From SIG77 sp045589595 (lineage in GTDB: Bacteria; Verrucomicrobiota; Lentisphaeria; Victivallales; UBA1829), in NCBI GenBank assembly GCA_045589595.1, contig JAZNPK010000034.1, positions 1-64,000 on the forward strand: DNA of 64,000 nt, given 5' to 3'. Below, piece after piece: positions 51,693-60,707 of this stretch (positions within the stretch are counted from its first letter, which is position 1; each line of letters begins with the position of its first letter). A program made the translations under genes and the position numbers. The notes beneath the pieces are model-generated. The model had not been told where the DNA came from and made no database searches. It was given only the letters and a program-made list of their open reading frames with translations.

Positions 51693-53459
51693 TTACTGCT
51701 GACAGCAATTTTCTTTTGCCACGGCAAAGACCTTGAAGAAGATCAGCAGCCCGATCAGCAGCACCACGGTAATGGGGAACACGATCAGCCAGCTCTGAAT
51801 GATCCCGGCAAGGATGAAGCCCACAAACGAGACCGCCGCCACCGTCAGAGAATAAGGCAGCTGCGTGGAAACGTGGTTGATGTGTTCGCATCTGGCTCCC
51901 GCCGCCGCCATGATGGTGGTGTCGGAAATGGGGGAGCAATGGTCACCGCAGACCGCTCCGGCAAGACACGCAGACATGCCGATGAACAGCAGGGGACTGT
52001 CCACCGGGAAAATACTGGTCACAATGGGGATCAGAATACCGAATGTACCCCAGGATGTTCCGGTGGAAAACGCCAGAATACATGCCACCACAAAGATCAC
52101 GGCAGGCAGGAATTGTGCCAGATCTGCGGCAGATCCGCTCATGAGTTCAGCAATAAATTCTTTCGCTTCCAGCAGCCCGGTCATATTTTTCAGCGCAGTG
52201 GCAAATGCCAGGATCAGGATGGGCGCGACCATGGCGCTGAAGCCTTTGGGAATACATTCCATGGCGGCTTTGGCAGTAATGACTTTTCGGGCAACAAGAT
52301 AAATGATGGTCAGGATCAGCACCACAAGCGCACCCCAGGGCAGAGCCACTGTGGCGTCCGTATCGCTGAATGCCGTGATAAAATCCTTGCCTTCCAGAAA
52401 TCCGCCAACGTAGATCAGAGCAAAAACACTGAACCCGATGAGCGCCAGAACGGGAATGATCAGATCGATCACTCTGCCACGCTCGTTATGTACCACTTCG
52501 ATCCCGTTTTCAACTTCCCCGCCGCTGGTGAAAAGATCACCCTTTTCCAGCGCATTTCTTTCGTGACGCGCCATAGGACCGAAGTCGATCTTCATCAGAA
52601 CGATCCCGATCACAAACACAAATGTCAGCAGAGAATAAAAATTGTAGGGGATCGCGCGGATAAACATTTCCAGACCCGAATATTGCGTGCCGTCTGCATA
52701 CTGTGAAACTGCCGCCGCCCAGGAGGAAATGGGCGCGATCATACAGATGGGCGCGGCTGTGGCATCAATGATGTACGCCAGTTTCGCGCGGGAGATCCGT
52801 TTCGCATCCGTCACCGGAAGCATCACGCTGCCCACGGTCAGACAGTTGAAATAGTCATCGATAAAGATCAGGATCCCCAGCAGGAAGGTGGACAACGTCG
52901 CTCCTACACGGGTCTTGACATGTGTCTGCGCCCAGCGTCCGAACGCTGCCGCCGCACCCGTTTTGCTGATGAGTGCCACCATCGCGCCGAGGATCAGCAG
53001 AAACAGGAAAATACCTGCCGTGGATTTAATGGCATCGATCAACCCTTTCCCGATCACGGCATCCAGCACTGCCAACGGCGCAAAGTTCGCCGCAAAACAG
53101 CCGCCCAGCAGGATCCCGATGAACAGCGAAGAATAAACTTCTTTCGTGATCAGTGCCAACAGGATCGCCACCAGCGGCGGAACCAATGCCCAGAATGTGC
53201 CGACGAACATGTTTTTCGCTGCGGGCTTCTCCGCTTCTTCTGCAGGTGCCGCCGCCTCTTTAACAGCCTCTGCCGGAACTTCCGCTTTGATGTCGGCGGC
53301 TGCTGTTTTTACTGCGGCTTCTGTTTTCTGAACTGCTGTGTCCGCCGTTTTTACTGCTGCCGGCGGCACTGCAGGAGTTTCCCCCACAAGGCAGAAGGGC
53401 ATTGCACTGGTAATACAGGTGATCAGGGCGGCGAGGAACAATTTTTTCCGTTGGGTCAT
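51693..53459 (-). CDS. NhaC-type Na+/H+ antiporter with signal peptide and Ala-rich linker
   Basis: 588 residues from the ATG at 53459; the frame opens further to 53534 but that start lies inside the promoter. A signal peptide (MTQRKKLFLAALITC) is followed by an Ala/Glu/Val-rich stretch (30-85), then about 11 membrane helices of the NhaC family (FWALVPPLVAILLALITKEVY, FIDDYFNCLTVGSVMLP, STGTSWGTFGILIPIV). It probably exchanges Na+ for H+ or exports organic acids. The exported linker is unusual for the family. Confidence 0.85.
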   Translation of the reverse strand: MTQRKKLFLAALITCITSAMPFCLVGETPAVPPAAVKTADTAVQKTEAAVKTAAADIKAEVPAEAVKEAAAPAEEAEKPAAKNMFVGTFWALVPPLVAILLALITKEVYSSLFIGILLGGCFAANFAPLAVLDAVIGKGLIDAIKSTAGIFLFLLILGAMVALISKTGAAAAFGRWAQTHVKTRVGATLSTFLLGILIFIDDYFNCLTVGSVMLPVTDAKRISRAKLAYIIDATAAPICMIAPISSWAAAVSQYADGTQYSGLEMFIRAIPYNFYSLLTFVFVIGIVLMKIDFGPMARHERNALEKGDLFTSGGEVENGIEVVHNERGRVIDLIIPVLALIGFSVFALIYVGGFLEGKDFITAFSDTDATVALPWGALVVLILTIIYLVARKVITAKAAMECIPKGFSAMVAPILILAFATALKNMTGLLEAKEFIAELMSGSAADLAQFLPAVIFVVACILAFSTGTSWGTFGILIPIVTSIFPVDSPLLFIGMSACLAGAVCGDHCSPISDTTIMAAAGARCEHINHVSTQLPYSLTVAAVSFVGFILAGIIQSWLIVFPITVVLLIGLLIFFKVFAVAKENCCQQ

Positions 53460-53510
53460 AGTGGTGACTTTCCTGTTGTATTGATACTGATAAATTTTAT
53501 TACTGTTCAG

Positions 53511-53539
53511 AATATAGTCCGTACTGCCCATCATTGCAA
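53511..53539 (-). promoter_or_regulatory. Predicted sigma-70 promoter of the antiporter gene
   Basis: On the minus strand TTGCAA (53539-53534) and TATATT (53516-53511) are 17 bases apart. The hexamers cover the first codons of the longer frame, which supports the start at 53459. Confidence 0.65.
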
Positions 53540-53656
53540 GAGACTTTCTGCAGATTTATTTCATCTTTTTTGGTGTCAAAGCTCCTGCACCGGAGCGGAA
53601 TTTTTCGCAGGAAACAGAAAATTAAAAAATTTTAAGAAAGATTCCTGAATTTTTTC

Positions 53657-53685
53657 TTGACAAGTAATTTTCTGCGGGGTATTGT
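53657..53685 (+). promoter_or_regulatory. Predicted sigma-70 promoter of the FN3/RTX-like gene
   Basis: A perfect TTGACA (53657-53662) and TATTGT (53680-53685) are 17 bases apart, 69 bases before the ATG at 53754. Confidence 0.65.
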
Positions 53686-53753
53686 TACGCCGGAAGCGGG
53701 GGCATTCCCTTCAGGTGCAGACATAAATCATATAGAAAGAAATGAGGTGAACT

Positions 53754-56414
53754 ATGGCAGATGTATCGGAAAAAGTCGTAGGGCTGCAGGTTTCCGGAGC
53801 AACGGAAAAAAAGGCAGTTCTGAACTGGAAACCGTCCACACTGGATGATGTTGCATCCTATGAGGTGACCGTCAGCGGCGTCAGCCGGGTGATCAAAACG
53901 AAAAAAACGACCGTCACGGTGAAAAAACTGACTCCCGGGGAACACACCTTCACCGTCCGGGCACTGGACCGTGACAAAAATACCGTTGCCGTATCTGCGG
54001 CAACGACCTTCGATGTCAAAGACATTACCGCGCCGAAAAAAGGCAGAATCAACCTGACGCAGACCGGTACGACGGTGAATCTCAGCATCAGCAATTTCAG
54101 GGATGCCGGCGGGATCAAAGAATACCGGATCTATCTGGGCGATAAATTGATCGGCACCACATCGGGGACGAATTATTCCTACGATTTCGGCGAGACGGCA
54201 GGGAAACTGGCATTTTCCGTTGTTGCCGTGGACGATGCGGGGAATGTGTCCAAAGCTGCGAAAAAAACGCTCCGGGTCAAGGATATGATCGCGCCGGACC
54301 GTGTGACGGGGCTGAAAGTCATCACCGCCACGGAAAAACAGACCGTCCTCACCTGGAATGTCCCCGATGATAATGTGGGCGCAGTCCGGTACGAAGTGGT
54401 GGTCAACGGCAAAACGTACAAGACGAAGAAAAACACCATCACCATCAAGAAACTCAAAGCGGGTGATACCTCTTTCGTGGTGTACGCCATCGACAAAGCG
54501 AAGAACAGAAGCGAAGTTTCTGCTGCGCAAAAATTCACGGTGCTGGACGGGACCGATCCCAAGCGCGGCAAAATCACGGTCACGCAGGTCCCCGGCAATC
54601 AGGATTCCATCCGCATTTCCATGAGCGGTTTCACCGACAATATGGGCGTGGCTGGCTACATCATCAAAGTCAACGGCAAAGTTGTTGATGACGATTTCAA
54701 AGGATCCGCCTACACTTATACAAAAGACGGTCTTGCCGGAAAAGTCAAGGTGGAAGTCAGCGCCTTTGATGCCGCCGGAAACGAATCCAAAGCGGCGAAA
54801 AAGACCATCCGCCTCAAGGATATGACCGATCCGGGCAAAGTGACAGGCGTCCGGATCGTGGGTACGCCCACTGCCGCCGCAACGGTGATCACATGGAACG
54901 TCGCAACGGACAATGTGGGTGTGGTCGGCTACGAGGTGGAAGTCGATGACAGAACGTACAAGACGAAGACGAATTCCATCACCATCAAAAAACTTTCCGC
55001 AGGTACCCACACTGTGACCGTGGAAGCCGTGGACAAAGCCAAGAATGACGGCGATGAATCCGATCCGCTGAAGTTTACCATCGGCGGCACTACACCCGGC
55101 GGCACTACACCGGGCGGCGGCACCACACCGGGCGGCAGCGAAGGCAAATATACCATCGGCGGCGTTGACCCGGTAACATTTTTTGCGTGGAGTGAAGAAT
55201 ACGGTTACAGTTCCATGCCGGCTTCCGCCACTGTCAATGCGGTCGTCTGTTCGGATGATGACGATGTTCTCACCTTCACCGCCAACAGGAGCCGTGTGGT
55301 CAAAAACAGCGTTTCCCTGCTGGATGGCAACGATAAAATGATCCTTGCAGACTCCACCGGCAAAGAAGAATCGGATACCGTTGTTTACGCCAATGATGAT
55401 TACGGCAAAGTCGATCTCGGGGAAGGCAACGACAGTCTGTATATCGGTAAGAATACGGAGCTGGATGCCGATTCTCTGCTGTTCGGTGACGGCAATGATA
55501 CCATGACCATTACCGGCGGCGAAGCGGAAGTGCGTACAGTCGATTTCGGCGAAGGCAACGATGAACTGATCCTGACCGGAGCCGCAAGTGAAGCCGCAGA
55601 AGGATATATCTGGGCTACAAAAATGACCTTCGGTGACGGTAACGACATTGTGGACATCGGCGCGTACACGGATCTGGATATCGAAGGCGCGCTCCTCGAT
55701 TTCGGCGAAGGAAACGATGAGTTGATCGTCCGCACAAAAGGCGAAATAGATGCCGCAGATGGCAGGATCAGATTCGATGGTGGCGACGACGTATTTGCCA
55801 TTGCGCAAGACAGCCGGGTCCAGTTGATCAGCAGTATCGATTTCGGTGCAGGCGATGATACCCTGAACCTGAACGGGACCCTGATCCTCGATGCACCCGA
55901 CAGTACCGCGCAGATCGCAAATCTGGAAAAAATCACAGGCTCCGGCGAACTGGTGATCGGCAGTGCTGCAGACTATTCCGCCGCGTTCCTTGACCGGTTT
56001 GAAAATGCCGGGATCAGGATCATTGAATGCGGTGACAACTGGAGCTTCAGTACGTCACAGCGCGAAGGCGCTGACGATACGCGCGCGGACGCTGTTGAAC
56101 TGGCGGCGGGTGACGATATCGATGTCTGGCTCTGCGGACAGGATGCCGCGAACGGTCTCACGTACGGCTTTGAAGATTCCGTGGATTTCATCAAGTTCAC
56201 CAAAACTTCAGCGATCTCTGAGGTGTACTTCGGTACCGACGGCGACGCGTTCAATGCGCAGATCCAGGATAAATCCGGAACTGTTCTGGCGGATTACGAC
56301 ATTTCCGGCAGTCAGGAATATTCCCTGAGTTCCCTCAAGAACGGATCGGTGTACTACATCAGGACCAGTGTCGCATCCAACGCCCGTGCAGTCGGATACA
56401 TCGAACTGGATTAA
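53754..56414 (+). CDS. Large surface protein: FN3-like repeats followed by RTX-like repeats
   Basis: 886 residues, no signal peptide. Residues 1-440 form about five fibronectin-III-like units of 85-95 residues, each ending DAAGN/DKAKN and starting DxTxPxKV. A GGTTPGG-rich linker (443-465) leads to a region (525-710) with eight GxGNDx motifs spaced roughly 25-30 residues (DGNDKM, GEGNDSL, GDGNDTM, GEGNDEL, GDGNDIV, GEGNDEL, DGGDDVF, GAGDDTL), like calcium-binding RTX nonapeptides but spread apart. The end (about 790-886) resembles a pre-peptidase C-terminal-type beta domain. Lack of a signal peptide plus RTX-like motifs suggests type I secretion, but no secretion genes are near. Confidence 0.78.
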   Translation: MADVSEKVVGLQVSGATEKKAVLNWKPSTLDDVASYEVTVSGVSRVIKTKKTTVTVKKLTPGEHTFTVRALDRDKNTVAVSAATTFDVKDITAPKKGRINLTQTGTTVNLSISNFRDAGGIKEYRIYLGDKLIGTTSGTNYSYDFGETAGKLAFSVVAVDDAGNVSKAAKKTLRVKDMIAPDRVTGLKVITATEKQTVLTWNVPDDNVGAVRYEVVVNGKTYKTKKNTITIKKLKAGDTSFVVYAIDKAKNRSEVSAAQKFTVLDGTDPKRGKITVTQVPGNQDSIRISMSGFTDNMGVAGYIIKVNGKVVDDDFKGSAYTYTKDGLAGKVKVEVSAFDAAGNESKAAKKTIRLKDMTDPGKVTGVRIVGTPTAAATVITWNVATDNVGVVGYEVEVDDRTYKTKTNSITIKKLSAGTHTVTVEAVDKAKNDGDESDPLKFTIGGTTPGGTTPGGGTTPGGSEGKYTIGGVDPVTFFAWSEEYGYSSMPASATVNAVVCSDDDDVLTFTANRSRVVKNSVSLLDGNDKMILADSTGKEESDTVVYANDDYGKVDLGEGNDSLYIGKNTELDADSLLFGDGNDTMTITGGEAEVRTVDFGEGNDELILTGAASEAAEGYIWATKMTFGDGNDIVDIGAYTDLDIEGALLDFGEGNDELIVRTKGEIDAADGRIRFDGGDDVFAIAQDSRVQLISSIDFGAGDDTLNLNGTLILDAPDSTAQIANLEKITGSGELVIGSAADYSAAFLDRFENAGIRIIECGDNWSFSTSQREGADDTRADAVELAAGDDIDVWLCGQDAANGLTYGFEDSVDFIKFTKTSAISEVYFGTDGDAFNAQIQDKSGTVLADYDISGSQEYSLSSLKNGSVYYIRTSVASNARAVGYIELD

Positions 56415-56431
56415 AACGGTATAAAACAAAG

Positions 56432-56463
56432 AACGGCTGCCGCACGCGCGACAGCCGTTTTTT
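56432..56463 (+). terminator. Intrinsic terminator of the FN3/RTX-like gene
   Basis: AACGGCTG (56432-56439) pairs with CAGCCGTT (56452-56459) and a T-run follows. Confidence 0.85.
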
Positions 56464-56506
56464 CTCCCCGCAAACCGGTCAGAATGTATCCTCAGTATCC
56501 GCCGTT

Positions 56507-58510
56507 TTATTTGATCTCAGTCTGAAGCGGCAGCAGGGGGAATCCGAGTCCGTTGACCGTGTTCACTTCCGGGTTCATGCTGTACGCGTAGCGGAGCATG
56601 GCGGGTTTCCCTTTGACGCCTTCCGGAACGGTGAGAATGATCTTTTCACCTTCGATCTTTGCGGTGGCGCGGACATAGACATATTTGCCTTTATCGTATT
56701 TCCCGTTGTATTTCTTTTCGGAACCTGCGATGGCGAACGCGTAAGGCGTTTTGCCGTCCGTGGTCTTGAGACCCTGCGCATTTTTCAGCGTGACCGTTAC
56801 CGTATTGTTTGCCGTATCAGCCACCGCGGATGTGATCTCCGGATAATGGATCACATTCTCAAAGCCCTTGATTTTGAACACATTCTGAAGAAGTGTGAGC
56901 GCAAAGCGTCTGCCCAGTTCCTGTTTGTTCAGCGGGTGGATGTTCTTTGCATCGCCGATATCGATACAGGGGGCGATCCACACATTTTCAGCTTCGGCTG
57001 CCACTTCCGCCTGATGGGCGCGGGTGATGGGCCATTCGCCGGTTTTGTTCGGGTCGGCGGCGGGCGCACGGTACGCGGCAAGCTGGGCAATAAGGATGGG
57101 AAGCTGATCGTTTTTCAGGTCGCGGCGGATGATCTTCACGTGTTCCGCGAGCATCTGTTTGTAGTGACCTTGACCGGAATTATTTTCACCCTGATACCAG
57201 AGATAAGCCGTTACGGGCAGTCCGCGGAGCGGATAGAACATGGCATTGTAAAGAACGGATGCCTTGCATTTGAAGCGGACCAGTTCGTAATAACCCGGCG
57301 GCCAGGGCAGGGACTTCATGATCTTTTCGTCTTTGATCTTCCATTCGGTTTCCAGATTCAGGACCACGTCTTTGGGGGCGCGGCGGATCATGATGTCGCG
57401 GTGAAAAATACCACCCGCGTGTCCGGAATCAAAACAGCGGACGGCGATCACATTTTTTCCCGGTTTGATCAGACGGGCGGGGATGGTGTAATTCCGGGGG
57501 ACTTCCCAGCCGTTTTTGACTTCCGTTCTGCCGATCTCCACGCCGTTGAACCAGGTGATGTCCATATCGTCCACCACATTGAGTGAAAGTGTCAGATCTT
57601 CTTTCGTTTCAGGAAGTTCGATGGTTTTTCTGAACCAGTACACACCGTCTTTGTGACCGTAAATGGTTTCCAGCGTGGCGGGGAGCTTGATGGTTTTCCA
57701 GTCGCTGTCATTGAAATCGGGCTTATGCCAGTCGGCGGTCAGTTTCATGTCCTGAGCAGGGGGCTGCAGAACCATCTGTTTTGCCAATTCATCTCTGCGT
57801 TTGAAGATCCCTTCTTTTCCCATGGGACGGAATTTTTCCAGTTCATCCCGATATGCGGGGCGGATCTTTGCCGCAACTTCCATCGGCAGCCATGCCTGCT
57901 GGGATGTGGCGCCCCAGGAATTGTTGATGATGCCGATGGGGATCCCGTCCATTTCCTTCTGGATGACCCGGGCGCAATAGTAGGAAACGGCGCCGGTGTT
58001 TGCGGCAGTTTCGGGCGTGACCGGCGTCCATTTTCCGGAAAGGTTTTCCACAGGATCGAACTCAAAATCGTTCACGACTTTGAATTCGCGGATGGATGGT
58101 GTATTGGCGTTGCGGATCTCTTCTTTCGCATTGAGCGTTTCTTTGATACGCACTTCCATATTGGACTGACCGCCGGCAATGAAGACCAGACCCGACAGCA
58201 CATTTTTCATCTCAACACTGGAATCTTTACCGCTGATGGTGACGCTGAACGGGGTTTTGATCACCGGCTGGGCGGCAACAGTGACACGGTATCTGCCTTT
58301 TTCGTCGGCAGTTCCCGCGTATGTTTTTCCCTGAACGGCAATGGTGATTTTTTCTCCGGGTGCTGCAGTTCCGGTGAAATCGGTGGGTTTTCCCGCACAA
58401 AATACATAGTGATCCTGAAACAGGGCGTCCGGCTGAACTGCTGCCGGCAGATCGATCGCGGGGAAAAATACGGCTGCTGTCACTGCCGCAAACGAGAGAA
58501 GTTTTTTCAT
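56507..58510 (-). CDS. Secreted sialate O-acetylesterase
   Basis: 667 residues from the ATG at 58510 (signal peptide MKKLLSFAAVTAAVFFPA). The SGNH-like active site is in GGQSNM (near 112-117) with INNSWGATS and LWYQGENN. An inserted beta-sandwich (residues about 255-380, YWFRKTIELPETKEDLTLSL) is a GH2-like sugar-binding domain common in this family. It removes 9-O-acetyl groups from sialic acids or from other sugars. It fits mucin foraging or O-acetylated polysaccharides. Confidence 0.9.
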   Translation of the reverse strand: MKKLLSFAAVTAAVFFPAIDLPAAVQPDALFQDHYVFCAGKPTDFTGTAAPGEKITIAVQGKTYAGTADEKGRYRVTVAAQPVIKTPFSVTISGKDSSVEMKNVLSGLVFIAGGQSNMEVRIKETLNAKEEIRNANTPSIREFKVVNDFEFDPVENLSGKWTPVTPETAANTGAVSYYCARVIQKEMDGIPIGIINNSWGATSQQAWLPMEVAAKIRPAYRDELEKFRPMGKEGIFKRRDELAKQMVLQPPAQDMKLTADWHKPDFNDSDWKTIKLPATLETIYGHKDGVYWFRKTIELPETKEDLTLSLNVVDDMDITWFNGVEIGRTEVKNGWEVPRNYTIPARLIKPGKNVIAVRCFDSGHAGGIFHRDIMIRRAPKDVVLNLETEWKIKDEKIMKSLPWPPGYYELVRFKCKASVLYNAMFYPLRGLPVTAYLWYQGENNSGQGHYKQMLAEHVKIIRRDLKNDQLPILIAQLAAYRAPAADPNKTGEWPITRAHQAEVAAEAENVWIAPCIDIGDAKNIHPLNKQELGRRFALTLLQNVFKIKGFENVIHYPEITSAVADTANNTVTVTLKNAQGLKTTDGKTPYAFAIAGSEKKYNGKYDKGKYVYVRATAKIEGEKIILTVPEGVKGKPAMLRYAYSMNPEVNTVNGLGFPLLPLQTEIK

Positions 58511-58790
58511 AAATCTTTGATCCTTTTCCTGATGTGAAGATGGTTTCTGATACAATATAACACAACGGAATCAAAAAACAAGACGCCGCCGGAAAAAAAT
58601 GAAATTGTCTCCGGTTCAGCAGACGCCGTCATTGGCGCGCGCCTTCCTTTTTTGCCGGGGAAAATAAAATGATCGGCGCAATGGAGTGCGGCGGCGCAGC
58701 AGATCTTTGTCATAACGGAAATGCAGCATTGCTGTCTCCTTCGATCGTTGTATTGGAGATAATGTACATTCAGTCCGCATAATTCAAGGG
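58511..58790. other. Intergenic stretch with a promoter and nothing else seen
   Basis: Upstream of the esterase, TTGTTT (58581-58576, minus) and TATATT (58559-58554, minus) are 16 bases apart and form its likely promoter, with TG before the -10. The rest to 58790 holds no supported gene or RNA. Confidence 0.5.
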
Positions 58791-58826
58791 AAAAAAAGGG
58801 ATGTCAGCCGTTTTGACTGACATCCC
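58791..58826 (-). terminator. Intrinsic terminator of the LA_2272-like genes
   Basis: On the minus strand GGGATGTCAG (58826-58817) pairs with CTGACATCCC (58807-58798), followed by seven T. It lies 31 bases past the stop codon. Confidence 0.85.
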
Positions 58827-58857
58827 GTACAGAACTCTGTCGGTTCAGCGTCTGATC

Positions 58858-59559
58858 TTACTTCGACATATTGAAGAAGAGCATGAAGGGGATCTTGCCG
58901 CCGGGGATGATGTTCACAAGCCCGAACTGGAGACCTTTACCGCCGGAGGCGATGTTGAAGAAGCCGATCTGGAAACCATCGGTGGAATCTTTTGCAAGGT
59001 TCAGACCGCCGACCTGACAGCCTTTCAGCACTTTCGTGATGCTGAACAGACCCGCCTGACAGCCCGCAGATTCTTCCGTGATGTTGCCGATCACACCGGG
59101 CTGGAAACCATCCATGGTGCGGCAGATATTCAGTGCGCCCGCCTGAACACCCACAAGGTTGTTGGCAAGGTTGAACACACAGGATGCCTGCATCCCCACA
59201 AAACTGCGGGAGGAGAAGTTCAAACCGATGGCGGCTTCAAAACCTTCACCGTGTTTGTTGTAGTTCATAAGCATACTGCCCTGAACACCGGTCATATATT
59301 CGGACCCGGAATACGCCCAGGAGGATTCAAAACCGACCATCGTGGCGTTTTTGCCGGTGACAACAGGCCAACCGGTCTTGATACCGATCGTTTCGGTGTT
59401 GTCCTGCCAGCCGGGGATCTTCGGCAGAATACCGAGATTGAAGATGGTGTAGGTGCGGTACTGGGGGCGTTCCCAGTCAAGATTGCTCTTGTCGGCTGCC
59501 GCGGCACTGAAGCAAACTGCGGCAATGGCGGACACGGTCAGAAAAAATTTCTTCATCAT
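58858..59559 (-). CDS. Exported LA_2272-type surface-repeat protein 1
   Basis: 233 residues with a signal peptide (MMKKFFLTVSAIAAVCFSAAA). The mature part is built from short repeats in which G-x-Q-x-G-x-x-N-x-x alternates (LVGVQAGALNI, GFQPGVIGNI, GCQAGLFSI, GCQVGGLNLA, GFQIGFFNIA, GLQFGLVNI), as in the LA_2272/LA_2273 family found in Leptospira and other bacteria. The role is unknown, probably periplasmic or outer membrane. It lies 33 bases after its paralogue. Confidence 0.78.
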   Translation of the reverse strand: MMKKFFLTVSAIAAVCFSAAAADKSNLDWERPQYRTYTIFNLGILPKIPGWQDNTETIGIKTGWPVVTGKNATMVGFESSWAYSGSEYMTGVQGSMLMNYNKHGEGFEAAIGLNFSSRSFVGMQASCVFNLANNLVGVQAGALNICRTMDGFQPGVIGNITEESAGCQAGLFSITKVLKGCQVGGLNLAKDSTDGFQIGFFNIASGGKGLQFGLVNIIPGGKIPFMLFFNMSK

Positions 59560-59592
59560 GATTAACAGATCTCCTTGTGATCGTTTGAATGC

Positions 59593-60090
59593 TTAAAGAC
59601 TGAAGTTGAAAAGGATCATAACAGGCAGGAAACCGTTTTCCATGATGTTGATCACACCGAACTGGATCCCGCTTTTCGCCACATTGAAGGCACCCACCTG
59701 AACACCGGCTTCTTCCGTCAGATTCACTGCCGCGATCTCAACACCGCAGGATTTTTTGCCGGCGGCAACACAGGAAATACGGACGCCGTTCATGGCTTCA
59801 TCGGAAATGGCGAACGCAGTGGCATACTGGAAACCGTTCACTTTGGCGGACTGGGAGCCGATAATGGCAAAGTCCACACCGTTCACAGCTGCGGCTCCGC
59901 CGCACACCGGCAGACCGAAACGCAACCCGTAAACCGGGGCGGTGTCCTGAGTCTGGGGCGCACCCTTGAGCATACCGATCTGGAAAATGTCGAATGCCTG
60001 ATCCGGTTCAATGTAATCCTGTCCGTTGACTGCACCAGCGCTGAACAGAGCGGCGACTGCGGTAAAGACCGCCAGAAGTGTTTTTTTCAT
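59593..60090 (-). CDS. Exported LA_2272-type surface-repeat protein 2
   Basis: 165 residues from the ATG at 60090 (AAGGAG upstream). Signal peptide MKKTLLAVFTAVAALFSAGA. The C-terminal half shows the repeat pattern (GVEIAAVNLTEE, GVQVGAFNVA, GIQFGVINI) and ends FLPVMILFNFSL, matching the end of protein 1 (KIPFMLFFNMSK). The two genes are tandem paralogues in one operon; the first is closed by the terminator at 58791-58826. Confidence 0.75.
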   Translation of the reverse strand: MKKTLLAVFTAVAALFSAGAVNGQDYIEPDQAFDIFQIGMLKGAPQTQDTAPVYGLRFGLPVCGGAAAVNGVDFAIIGSQSAKVNGFQYATAFAISDEAMNGVRISCVAAGKKSCGVEIAAVNLTEEAGVQVGAFNVAKSGIQFGVINIMENGFLPVMILFNFSL

Positions 60091-60641
60091 ACCGTTTCTC
60101 CTTGTTGTATCAAGTCGTTTTGTGTCGTTGTTACTGCAATTTGGGAAATAAAGTACATCCCCAAAAATGATTTTCAAGTCAGAACTGTTCTTTTTGCATA
60201 TATTTCTGCCGGAATACGGCTCAAAAGCCCATAGACAACTGAAAATTCCCGCCGGAGTTCCGTTCAGCGCAGCAAAAAACATAAAAAACGGGGTGAAAAA
60301 GGGTGAAAGATTAATTTTTTTGTAATTTTCGACAGAGTAAGGTCAACAATATCGATAATATGTATTGTAATCCCGTTGTCAGACAGCAATATTCACAAAG
60401 CAGCGGGCGGAGAAAACAAATATGAGCAGCAAGGGACAGATCACGGGTTCCGGGGGAGTTTACGCTCCCGCGCATTCCGCAGATCCGCTTTTGCTTTTTC
60501 AAATTCGGGGCTGAGTGCCAATGCACCTGCAGGCATTACCATGATCGATTCCTTTCCGCTGTTCCGGCTGTCATTTACCATACATCAGCACAGCTGAAGG
60601 ATATCTAATGTCCACTTGCGTTACGGATGCCGTTTTTTTAC
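60091..60641. other. Intergenic stretch, mostly without features
   Basis: Apart from the possible small frame at 60441-60542, no gene, RNA or repeat is supported here. The minus strand holds a weak -35/-10-like TTGAAA ... TACTTT (60165-60140 region) that could serve the LA_2272-like pair. Confidence 0.4.
60441..60542 (-). CDS. Candidate small protein or gene remnant
   Basis: A 33-codon frame, MVMPAGALALSPEFEKAKAD then LRNARERKLPRNP, preceded by AAAGGAA at good spacing. The composition (helical, charged) looks protein-like and the frame extends upstream in-frame to another ATG at 60581 (46 codons). It is not linked to a promoter or terminator of its own. It may be a true small gene or the tail of a lost gene. 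Confidence 0.25.
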   Translation of the reverse strand: MVMPAGALALSPEFEKAKADLRNARERKLPRNP

Positions 60642-60678
60642 AAAAAAAGCTGCCGCAAAATTTTATTCTGCAGCAGCT
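60642..60678 (-). terminator. Intrinsic terminator of the large beta-helix gene
   Basis: On the minus strand AGCTGCTGCAG pairs with TTGCGGCAGCT (60678-60648), followed by T7. Confidence 0.75.
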
Positions 60679-60707
60679 GATGTTCTTGGAAGACGGTGGG
60701 AGCGGTC

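Noticed and set aside
53685..55808. A 707-codon open frame on the minus strand
   Set aside because: Antisense to the FN3/RTX-like gene, which has the promoter and terminator.
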